Assembly: GCA_019925795.1 (NCBI GenBank)
Contig: CM034301.1
Location: 42,743,783-42,807,782 of the forward strand
Direction of reading: 5' to 3'
DNA from: Dendrobium chrysotoxum
Taxonomy: Eukaryota > Streptophyta > Magnoliopsida > Asparagales > Orchidaceae
DNA: 64,000 bases
Made by a program: the position numbers and the translations under genes. Within the stretch, counting starts at the first letter, position 1. The number at the start of each line of letters is the position of its first letter. The notes under the pieces are model-generated. The model was not told the origin of the DNA. It saw nothing but the letters and a program-made list of their open reading frames with translations, and did no database searches. This document shows, piece by piece, positions 46,287 to 55,684 of this stretch.

Positions 46287-46908
46287 TGATAGGGATGTTA
46301 AGCCCTGTGAACTAGTCATGAGGCTAACCAAGAGGGGGGTGAATTGGTAGTTTTAAAAATTCGAGAGCAAAATAACAATTTAAAAATCTTTTTGAATGTT
46401 TTAAAACTTTTACAGTTATACGATGTTATGCAGATGTTTAATAATAATAAAATAATACTCACAATCACACAATCATCAACAGGAAAATAAATGCAAAAAA
46501 TAATTAGAAAGAACACACCAGATTTTATAGTGGTTCGATCAACTTGACCTACGTCCACTCCCTGAAGCCTCCCCTTCGGGTATTGCACTAACACTAAGTG
46601 ACTCTCCTTCTGCTCCCACAGTAAGGCGGAGAATCCTGTACAAAAACTTCTTTCCACCAACCCGATGAGGTAGAGAACCTGAACTCCTTTCGCTTCCTCC
46701 TGAAGCAGGCAGAGAACCTAGACTCATTTCGCTTTCTCCTAAAGCAGGTAGAGAACCTGGACTCCTTTCGCTTCCTCTTGAAGCATGTAGAGAATCCGGA
46801 TCTTCTTGTGAATGGTCCTCCCACAGACACCGATAAGACAAGAGACGATGAACGGAGAAGACGACTTAGATTCTTGCTTGAAGAAACCTTTGTGAATCCC
46901 TCACATAA
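46287..46908 (-). repeat. Truncated 5' LTR of the nested copia element
   Basis: Matches 38086-38695 from TGATAGGGATGTTAAGCCC through the 39-bp repeats (46671-46800) to CCTTTGTGAATCCCTC, then stops matching. The dyad array and U3 part are missing. Confidence 0.8.
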
Positions 46909-47664
46909 GTGATTATCAATATAAAGACTGAATTTTGATGATGTTTGAACAAAAGTCCGTAGACGATCGACGATCGGGTTGAAGTTCGTTGGCAATCGAT
47001 AGTCAGGTGGAGAGCTGGAGGAGATAATTGGAGGGTGTGCTGCTAATAGTAGTCAAGTGAGAAGCTGATGATGATTAATATGAAGTGAAGGATTAACGAC
47101 ATACATCAGGCAAAATACTGATGATGGCGGTGGTCAAGTTATATTCTGCTAAAGGCAATATGCATCCATACTAATATGTGCAGACAACAAATATCCCTGA
47201 TGCAAAGGGGTCAAAGCAGTGTGCCCTATTAGTAGTCTATCAATACAATAACAATGTCAATTGAGTGGAGGCCTGATGATGATCAAGTTATAACCTTCCA
47301 TTGAAGAAGTTGTAGGAGATGCATCAATGTACAATAGAGAAGAGGTTAATATAATCCACCAATGATATTTATTGATGACATTAACTTATACGAATGATGC
47401 CGATGTACTTTTTAATTTTAATTTTTTGCAAAAATGAAAATATACTTAAAGCTGATGTAGAATTTTATAATGTAACTCTAATGATATTGCATATGAATTT
47501 GTATGAGCTCGATGCTTATTTTTTATTTGAAATGAAGTTATCCCCTAGAGAAAACTTGTCATGTGCCTTTTGAGACTTTTTAGTCAGCTAGGATCTTCAT
47601 ATGAGTGATGACTTTATCAACCACTTGCTTTCATGGAATATTTCTAGAGAGAATGTTGTCCACT

Positions 47665-48110
47665 CAGAGTATTGCTCGATGACATTAATAGGTTGAGAGA
47701 AATCCACAATGAATTTTTGAACTATATGAGGTTGTTTGTCAAAGTATTATTTGATAATGTTAACCTCTATGGAAAATATCAAGAGAATCCATTAAGGGTA
47801 TATGACCTATCTGAGGTTGTTTATCAAAGTATTGCTCGATGACGTTAACCTATATGCAAGAAGTCAAGAGAATCTGTTAAGGATGTATGACCTATCCGAG
47901 ATTGTTTGTCAGAACATTGCTCGATGATGTTAATTTATATAGAAGAGGTCAAAAGAATCCATCAAGGATGTATGACCTATCTGAGATTATTTATTAGAGC
48001 ATTGCTTGATGACGTTAATAGGTTGAGAGAAATTCACAAAGAATATTTGACTTATCTAAATTTATTTGTCAGAGCATTGTTCAATGCTGTTAACCTATAT
48101 GAAATAGGTT
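47665..48110. repeat. Six-unit tandem repeat (74-85 bp)
   Basis: The word ATTGCTCGATGACGTTAA (with variants) recurs at 47671, 47746, 47831, 47916, 48001 and 48075, with GTATGACCTATC-GAG-TTGTTTGTCA between copies. Confidence 0.85.
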
Positions 48111-48833
48111 AGATTGAATCCCCCTTAGATTGATCATCCATGATTGAGATACAATAAAAATTATATATTTTTTGAATCAAGAAATTTATGATTTGATTGA
48201 CATCCTCTTACGATGTTTGACCTCTTTGACGTTAACCTATATGGTAGAGGTTGGATCAAATCCCCCTTGGATTAATCATCTAGTGATTGGGACACAATAA
48301 AGATTGTGTATTTATCAAATCAAGTTTTTTTAATGATTTGGTTGATATCCTCCTAGGATATTTGACATATCCGATATTGTATGTTAAAGCTCTGCTTGAT
48401 GATATTAACCTGTATGGAAAAGGTTAGATCGAATCCTCTTGGGATTGATCATCCTTGATTGGGAGGGGCGAATGCCACGTGTATCACAATCAAAGGTGAA
48501 GAATAGTCTATCTTTAAATTATTACTACCTTTTTGAGGTTGAAATTAAGACATTGCCCAAGGAGTAGAAGTCCAGTTAGGGATTATATAAAGCTTGTAAT
48601 GTATTGGAAGCATTCTTGCATATGCTTGAAGCTTTATGAAAATAGTTTTCCAAGATATCATCTTATATTAGAAGCATTAGAGGAATCTCCTTGACTATGG
48701 CTGCAATCAAGGTTGCCCCCAGTCCGCATCGGATTTCCATAAAATTGATACAGAAATTAGCTGATGTCAGGATATTGACATAAATAATCTTTTAAGATTG
48801 GAGCAAAAATTACCCCCAAGTCATGAACCACAT

Positions 48834-48852
48834 TCCCACAGATGACGCCAAA
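48834..48852 (-). promoter_or_regulatory. Primer binding site of the LARD-like element
   Basis: Minus strand reads TTTGGCGTCATCTGTGGG next to the end of the 5' LTR, close to the TTTGGCGCCGTCTGTGGG form found in several plant gypsy lineages. Confidence 0.75.
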
Positions 48853-49194
48853 CTATTATGTCCTGGAATATTTATGATGGTAGAGAAATATAAAGTTTAA
48901 CATTTTAGCTTTGTACAAAGATCCAACATACAATCAAATAAAAGAGAGGGTGTAGCGTTCATAAGAGACACCAAAGTTTTTTTACGTGAAAAACTCCTGA
49001 AAAGGGAGAAAAATCATGGGGTCTGGCTCAGTTTTAATGAATCCACTAGTGTTTACAATCAATTACATATGAGGCCCTTCTTTTGGGGGGGGGGAGGCCT
49101 TGGTTTGATGTAACAAATATACATCATACAGAGTGTATTGCATGGTGAAAATTGGAAGAATCAAAATTAATATGTTCATTTGGTCAGTAGAACC

Positions 49195-50100
49195 ATAGTC
49201 GACTGGCGATGGAGGTCGAAAAGATCGTATCCAGGTGACGATGGTCGGAAGGACTATAATCGGCGAGCGATGGAGGTCTTAGAGACTGTTGTATGGTAAT
49301 GGAGATCGGAAGGATCATAGTCGACGGGCAATAAAGGTTTTAAAGACCTTTGTCTGGCGACTAAGGTCAGAAGGACTATAGTCGGTGGGCGATGAAGGTC
49401 GGAAAGACCATTGTCATGTGATGGAGGTCGGAAGCACCGTAGTCGGTGGGCGACAAATGTTAGAAAGACTGTTGTATGGAAACAGAGGTTGGAAAGACCA
49501 TAATCAGTTGACGATTAAGGTCATAAAGACTGTTGTCTGGCGATGGAGGTCAGAAGGACCATTGTCAGTGGGAGACAAAGGTTGGAAAGAACATTGCCAA
49601 GTGATAGAGATCAGAAGGATCGTAATCGGCGAGTGACAGAGGTTGGAAAGATTGTTATTTGGCGACAGAGGTTGGAAGGACCATAGTCGGTGGGCGACAG
49701 TGATAAGAAAGACTATTGTCTGACAACTGATGTTGTAAGGACTGTAGTCGACATATGATGAAGGTTGTAAAGACCGTTGTCTAGCGATGAAGGTCGGAAG
49801 GACCATAATCTGATGACGGATATCAAAAAGACCGTAGTCTGTAGGTGACATTAGTCAAAAAGATTATAATCAGGTAACAAAGGTCAGAAAGACCGTTATT
49901 AGGTGGAAGTCCAGTAAGAATTGGAAGCTAGGTGGAAATCCAGCATTAGTTGGTGGCCGGGCAGAACTCCAGGGTCAGTCGGTGGATAGGCGTAAGTCTG
50001 ACATCAGGTGTTAGACGGGCGAAAGTTCGGCATCAGTTGGTGTCCGAGCGAAAGTCCAGCGACAGTTGGTAGCCGGGTGAAAGTCCAGCGGTGGTCGAGG
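49195..50100. repeat. Minisatellite arrays A and B of the 5' LTR
   Basis: Array A (49195-49890) uses GTCGGAAGGACCATAGTCGG and GTCGGAAAGACCATTGTC units; array B (49895-50100) uses GTTGGTGGCCGGGCAGAA or GGTGTCCGAGCGAAAGTCC units. Same order as in the 3' LTR. Confidence 0.87.
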
Positions 50101-50212
50101 AAGAGTCTGGTGGCAAGAGAACTCTAGTTTCTCTTCTTCCTTATCTTCCTTGCTTGGGTCCTTCGGTCCTCATTTGCTCCCTCCTTCCTCCTCCCTTCCA
50201 TGAGGAATGAGG

Positions 50213-50227
50213 GGTCTATTTATAATT
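50213..50227 (-). promoter_or_regulatory. TATA box of the 5' LTR
   Basis: Minus strand reads AATTATAAATAGACC, matching ACTATAAATAGACC of the solo LTR at 14708. Confidence 0.65.
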
Positions 50228-50683
50228 TTCTGAGAGTGGCATGATCAATAAATATGAGGGAAATCAAGGATAAGTTGATAGTGGTTTGAATAGATAGTCG
50301 ATGTTGATCCTCTTGATCGTAGACTATTTATTAGGCATTTGAATGTCTTAATTATATCAGAATTTGGCGATCTTTGGTTCGTTGGATTTGTCTCATTGAG
50401 TCGCTTGATTCAACTATAAGCATGCCATGTTTGAAAACTATTTGGTCATCTAATTTATGATTTGAACTTTCTAAATGTGCTTTAAATCTTTGATTTGGAC
50501 CCATTTGGGCTCGAATTGAGTTAATTTTGGATTCGTTGGGTTCAACTTTTTGAGATGTTCAGTTAGACTATAAGTTTGCTGAAATCGGAGTTTATATGGT
50601 CCAGATTTTAATTTCAGAACCTTTCAACTCAATTTTGCATCGAGATTCGTGTCCGATCAAGATAATTTTTTGATGGTATATCA

Positions 50684-51100
50684 ACCATCATTCGACTGCC
50701 ACCTCTCGACCATTGTCATTTTCCCACCACAACCCAATCTTCATAGTCCATTAACCGTATTTTGACCACCATCATCTTATTGTAATCATCAAATAATCTT
50801 TCGATGTCATCACCCTCCCAATGTCATTAAATCATTATCACTTGACTAACACAATCCTAAAGTTGTGTATGTAGTAGTCTCTCTCTCATTCACAAAAATA
50901 TAAACTTGTGTTCTATACTTTCTAATTACATCTTCTCCAAATGAGGGGAATAGTGAACTCTTGTAACATATTTACATAATGTGTCATTTTATTTGGGCCA
51001 AGCCTCATGATTTTTTTTTTCTTTTGGGGGTTTTGTATGCTACTTTTTTGATATAAGGGTGTGAGTTTGAGCTTCGTAAAAACTTAATATATAAATATTC
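50684..51100 (+). mobile_element. Right part of the older LTR split by the LARD-like element
   Basis: Begins with the second ACCAT copy. Continues the GTCATT/CCACC words of 35080-35139, then GGCCAAGCCTCATG followed by a T-tract, which parallels the U5-side GAGCATGACCCCATG plus T-tract of the solo LTR at 14252. The right border is approximate. Confidence 0.5.
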
Positions 51101-51543
51101 TATCTATTATCATGCATGAATTTGAGCATGCAGGAAAAAAGCAATAATTCAAGATATGCATAATATAACTTATAATAAATGAAAAACAAATATATTTCTC
51201 TATTTTTAAAAATTATGTGGGATATAAAGTCAAAAAATTTTATATATGTTTAAATCATATTCAAATGTATGTAGGAAAATATAAGCTTAAATAAATTAAT
51301 ATTAATAATATTTATGATATGATATAAAAATTTAAGTGTTATATAAATAAATTCAGATATTAGATATTTTGTGATATACATTAGCAAGTGGTCGTTGATG
51401 TCTCTTTGATCGCCACGTGGACGGTGATCGTAGATCATATTGTGTGTTTTATAGCCGAACGCTGCCTTCTACTATAAGGCACTATTCTTTGGCTATCGAC
51501 CTATGCTCTCCAACATTGGAGAAATTATTTTGTGCGGACTCCA
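51101..51543. other. Spacer without gene
   Basis: AT-rich. A GCCACGTGGAC G-box-like palindrome lies near 51411. Nothing else recognised. Confidence 0.5.
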
Positions 51544-53704
51544 TGTAAAAGCTAGCCCATGTATTGACTCTGCCAACTATTTTTTTGTGTGATCAATATA
51601 AGTCCAAATCACAAACCGTCTTCGCCATATCATTGATATTGTAGATTTTAATTACATGAATTTTTATTTTATTTTTTGGCATTGGCAAAAATACTTAAGA
51701 AATTGATACCTATCGGTATAAGTGGGGATTTTGGATCCGATAGGTGTCCGTTTTGCAAATTAATTTCAATAATATTTTAAAATAAAATGATTTATTTTAT
51801 GAATATTTTTTATACTTTTGAAGCCCCAAAAATTTTTTTATGAATTTTATTCTAAAAAATTAATTATATTAATTATATAATATTAAATTATTATTTTAAT
51901 TAAAATATCATAAGTCACTAAGAGTTATTAAAAGCTTTTTAAAATCCTTTTCCCTGTTGATTTCAGCTAACAGAGAAAGAATTTTGCAAAATTAAGAGAG
52001 AAAGTGAGGAAAGAGAAAAAGAGAATTAAAATTGGAGGTCGCGGAATGATTTTCGTCTATCAAGCATGTTGGAAAAATTACTCATCTTGCTGTAAGGAAC
52101 ATTTACCCTATTTCTGATTTCAAAGATTTTATATTTTTAATAATTTCTGATCAAATTTGTGTTTTCTTTACCGAAAAATGAGAATAATTTTATATTGGTA
52201 AAATTTTTATCATGTAACTTTTTATATGTTATAGAGATTGCGATTATGAACATTTTGAGTATTTACATGAGATTTTTAACTAGGTGATCTTAAAATACAG
52301 CAATTTTTGTCAACTCAAAAATTTATTTTAACGCCTAAAAATATTGATTTAGTTCAACTAAAGCTTCAAAATATTATTTTATGTAATATCTGATAATTTG
52401 GCTAAATTCTGAAAATATGAATTTTTGCTTTGTAGAATTTTTGTTATATAACATTAAGATATTTTGGCACTTTCTGAATTAAACTCAATTATGCTTTATT
52501 TAGTGCAATGTATTAAAAATGAATGTGAATATGTAATTGGATTCAGTAATAGCTGGTCGCTATTACTGTTGTAGTACTATGATAATAATATGTGTGTAAA
52601 AGGTAAGTAAAGACTGGTTGACCCGTTGGTTGGACACTGATTGACCTGCACAAATGGTGGGTCGACAGGCTTTCTTTTAAATACTGTGATTTGATATTAA
52701 CCTCTATTAATTCATGTGATACACTGATTGGGAGTTATAAGGAGATGATTGCTGTGCTGACGGGCAAAGAGTGACAACTATGTCTACTAAGCCAATGATT
52801 TACTGATAGTGATATAATACTGAAAAATATCATGATAGCCAGGACTTCTTACTTGTTTAGTATGACTTCTGAACTAAATACTATTAAGGCATTATTTATA
52901 TTATTGTATGAATTTATTATTAGTATTGCTTTTTATTTTTGGATACAAAAAGTATGATATATTTATTGAGTATGTGATATACAAGATATATTAAGCATGT
53001 GATTAAGATATTGATTTAACACTAATATATAATAATTGGATAGCACGTGTATATTCTTATATAATTTTACTACATTGATTTGATTTCAATAGTTTTTATT
53101 AATATTTTAATTTGATGCTTTATCTGATTTTTATACTAACTAGTATTACGGATATGATGATTGCTTTATAAATTTGATACTCGTACTGGTTTACTGGCTT
53201 CCATGCCGTAGTGTTTTATTATTTATAGATTCTACTACCACTACATGTAAAATTTACTGTTTCTGCACTGATTCAATGATCATATGAATGCTACTATTAT
53301 GATTTAACTGTTGACATGCATATTACTTCTTTATCGTATTTTGAATTCAGTTGTAGGTTTTTGTGACCTATTGATCTTTTTAGCTTATTATATATGATTA
53401 AATAATTCTAGGTTAGGATAGAGGATTAGGAGTGTGAGACTAGTTAAGATTCTTTCATTTTCAATTTTTTTATTTTATTTTAGCTATTCTTTTATACTCA
53501 TGATAGGATATATATGTGATGATTGTATAAATCTTGAGTATTATTTATGATTTTTTAGAATGAATAGATATGTGTATATTGATGTTTTGAATTATAGAAT
53601 ATATTTTGTTATTTATTACTGATATATGATATTAGACAACTCTGATTATTGCTTATTAAAAGATAAATGAATAATTCTTCAAAATTAGATTATGAGGCAT
53701 CACA
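51544..53704 (+). mobile_element. Solo LTR (Tekay/Del-type family), plus orientation
   Basis: 2161 bp from TGTAAAAGCTAGCC to GAGGCATCACA with perfect duplication CTCCA (51539-51543 and 53705-53709). It is the reverse complement of 19436-21535 along its length, for example AAATCACAAACCGTCTTCGCC, ATATGTTATAGAGATTG and TTAGTTCAACTAAAGC. No internal domain adjoins. Confidence 0.85.
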
Positions 53705-54079
53705 CTCCAGACGTAGCTCTACGCTCAGACTCCAATTAAATTAGGACACGTGAAATTTTTATGACCCCGATGACTCGACCCAACTCATTTATAAAATTTT
53801 TTGAAATTGTGTCAACCTACTCATTTTTAATGTTTTTTAAAAAAGAAATACCTGAAAGCTCCCAAATATTTAAGGTTTTTATAGAATAAAACTTTTGGTA
53901 CCTGTTGAAAAAAAAAGAGGAAGAGCCGATGAAGATGAAGTCTGGTTTAGAGGAGAATGTTGTATTCTTCAAGCAAATCATATGTCCACAAGATGCGGAG
54001 TCCGAAAGGCGGTATACAAATGTCTAGGAAGAGGAAGACTTGAAGTTGAAAAAACTGCAACTGCGGGAGTTCAAAAGAG

Positions 54080-54173
54080 CTGCGCCCCCTAACGGGGTTC
54101 GACCTAACGATCAGGTTTTAGGGTTAAGGGGCAGCCGCCCCCCTGGAGGGGGTTTCCAGCGGCAGCGCCCCCA
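54080..54173. repeat. GC-rich self-complementary patch
   Basis: CTGCGCCCCCTAACGGGGTT, GGGGCAGCCGCCCCCC and GGAGGGGG with GGCAGCGCCCCC can pair in several ways (CCCCC/GGGGG stems). Such GC-rich patches occur in the LTR or leader of some plant retrotransposons, but no element boundary was found here. Confidence 0.5.
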
Positions 54174-54439
54174 GAACAAATTTTGATCGTAAGAGTAATT
54201 TTTTAGCCCTGCATATTTTTTGAGTTTGTGAGTCGTTTATAGTCCGTGATTTACAGATTATTTGTGTTTTGAAGATACCACAAGATCGTGGTAAAAGCGC
54301 AGTATTAAGATGCCCTTGCGAAAAAATGCATGCCTCTATAAATCAACTATATAAAATTTTTAGTGATATTTGTGTTCATTTTAAAGCTTTCTCAACTTTT
54401 TCACAGATGTGTATTTTAGAAACTATGTGGAAATTGGGT

Positions 54440-54585
54440 TTTTTTACTATGTATTGTTGTTGTGTACTACTGTGTATTGTTATTGTATACTGCTGTGAAT
54501 TGCTATGATTATTATGTACTGTCATATACTGCTATGTACTATTGTGTATTATCATATATTGTTGTTGTGTACTACTATGCATTGA
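54440..54585. repeat. Degenerate microsatellite (TACTGTGTATTGT type)
   Basis: About a dozen loosely conserved units such as TGTACTACTGTGTATTG, GTATACTGCTGTGAATTG and TATACTGCTATGTACT. Confidence 0.7.
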
Positions 54586-55299
54586 TTCTCAAATTTGAAC
54601 TTAATCTATCTCAGTTATGGAGAACAAGCAAAGCAAGATCAATTATAAATTTCTGTTTCATCAATCAATCTCTGATCTTGCTAACATAAATTCCGCGTTT
54701 GAGTAATTCGAGAAAGAGTGGCGACTTCAGATTTGGGTTCTCTTCTCAAATATGATCAATCCACCATTTTAGCTTTGCTTGTTAATATGCTGAATTGAGA
54801 GCCATGGAGGATTTGGTTGTAACAGATCGATACGCCTGTTCAAGTGTTCCTTCTAGTTCTTGGCTTCTATTTGTATTCGACTTGTTGCTGGATTTATCAA
54901 CGAGCTAATAAGGGTTATATATGTATTTCAGGATTTTCAGTTTAGCGAGTACAAAATTTGTTTGGTCTTATTGCCTTAATGATTAGAGATTTTTGATATT
55001 ATTTATTAATATTATTATATAATTATTACAAAGTAATAGCAACCTAAATACTGATTAAATATGCATATTTTTTAATTATATTGTTTAAATTTATAATTGT
55101 GTATGACGAGTGGGTAAGTAAAATACACTTTACTCTTAAGCTTTTTCTTCTTTTCAAATAGCTCCGCAGAAAATGTGAAGTCCTTCAAATCAATCTTCAT
55201 CTTTATGGTCTATTTCTCATTTTTTTCTCTCAATATGCATGAAAAATTTTATTCTATAAAAATTCTAAATATTTGAGAGTTTTTGAGAATTTATTTTTT

Positions 55300-55529
55300 A
55301 AAACATAAAAAATAAATAAGCTGTGGAGATTTCAAAAATTTCATATATCTGAGCTGAGTCGGATCGTCGGTTCTATGTCCGGAGTCCGCACTATACTTTC
55401 CCCGACTTGCGTCCTTCTCCCTAGAGCCACGGGAGAGTGACCGAGGCAAAAAACGAGCGAGAGAGCGATGGTAGATTGAAAGAAATTCGCGGTTTTGCGA
55501 GGTTTTGATGCTCACTTACTTTGGGCGAA
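55300..55529 (+). promoter_or_regulatory. 5' leader / proximal promoter of the UBP gene
   Basis: GC content rises sharply from about 55350. Upstream ATGs: a three-codon ORF at 55466-55477 and a 29-codon ORF at 55508-55597 that overlaps the main start in another frame. No clear TATA box. Confidence 0.45.
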
Positions 55530-55597
55530 ATGGATTGCATGACGATGGCGCCGGTGCCGGAACGGGAACGGGAACGGGAGCGGGAGCTGACGCCTGA
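55508..55597 (+). other. Possible upstream ORF overlapping the UBP start
   Basis: ATG at 55508, TGA at 55595-55597, one base out of frame with the UBP ATG at 55530. It reads Gly/Thr/Ala-rich over the hexanucleotide repeat. Its relevance depends on where transcription starts. Confidence 0.4.
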
Positions 55598-55684
55598 GGA
55601 GGAGAGGACCCTCATCAGGGATATCAGTGCCGCTGCGGAGGCCCAAACCAAAGAAGGCGACACCTTTTACCTTATCACCAGCAG
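55530..55684 (+). CDS. UBP5: UBP exon 1 (start, Arg-Glu repeat, beginning of DUSP)
   Basis: 155 bp, GC-rich. Ends ACCAGCAG/gtttta within an Arg codon. A GGAACG/GGAGCG hexanucleotide run at about 55559-55588 encodes an alternating Glu-Arg tract, likely variable in length between relatives. Confidence 0.88.

Larger units (their letters stand above)
38086..46908 (-). mobile_element. Ty1/copia retrotransposon (SIRE/Tork-like), decayed, nested in the LARD-like element
   Basis: 3' LTR 38086-39950, purine tract, gag-pol remnants 46222 to 41369, primer binding site 46265-46276 and a 5' LTR truncated at about 46908. Long LTR, gag with RLNILLHDYELF-type sequence, DSGCSR protease and copia domain order favour the SIRE/Tork group. 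The truncated 5' LTR joins LARD-like internal DNA directly, so no target duplication can be read. Confidence 0.85.
46909..48853 (-). other. Internal region of the LARD-like element (5' side), tandem repeats only
   Basis: Non-coding. Two repeat families are visible: units of 74-85 bp at 47665-48110 and a looser unit of about 135-175 bp starting AGGTTAGATTGAATCCCC at 48108, 48246 and 48420. The last 20 bases form the primer site. Confidence 0.6.
35140..50683 (-). mobile_element. Large LTR retrotransposon without recognisable pol (LARD-like), hosting a copia element
   Basis: LTRs at 35140-36991 (3') and 48854-50683 (5') in minus orientation. Perfect 5-bp duplication ACCAT (35135-35139 and 50684-50688). 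A purine tract adjoins the 3' LTR and a TTTGGCGTCATCTGTGGG primer site adjoins the 5' LTR, resembling the TTTGGCGCC-type sites of Tat/Athila-group gypsy elements. Its own internal DNA (36992-38085 and 46909-48853, about 3 kb) shows only tandem repeats and no gag or pol domain. This fits a large retrotransposon derivative that depends on other elements. The SIRE/Tork-like insertion at 38086-46908 makes up the rest. Confidence 0.82.
48854..50683 (-). repeat. 5' LTR of the LARD-like element
   Basis: 1830 bp. Plus-strand left end TATTATGTCCTGGAATATTT (TG to TA change), right end GATGGTATATCA. Colinear with the 3' LTR but clearly diverged. Minisatellite array A lies at 49195-49890 and array B at 49895-50100. 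A run of ten G at 49087-49096 interrupts the U5 region. Confidence 0.85.
53710..55299. other. Intergenic segment upstream of the UBP gene
   Basis: Contains a GACCCGATGACTCGACCC-type stretch, a GC-rich hairpin patch (54080-54173) and a degenerate TGTACTGT repeat (54440-54585). A 65-codon open stretch at 53895-54092 has no recognisable domain and is interrupted by the GC-rich patch, so it is not called a gene. Confidence 0.5.

Noticed and set aside
49385..49851. Open frames on both strands across the minisatellite of the 5' LTR
   Set aside because: Repeat-derived frames with no start context or domain; they vary between LTR copies.
53895..54092. 65-codon plus-strand open frame beginning MVPVEKKRGR
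   Set aside because: No recognisable domain, no neighbouring exon, ends in the GC-rich patch; likely repeat-derived chance frame.
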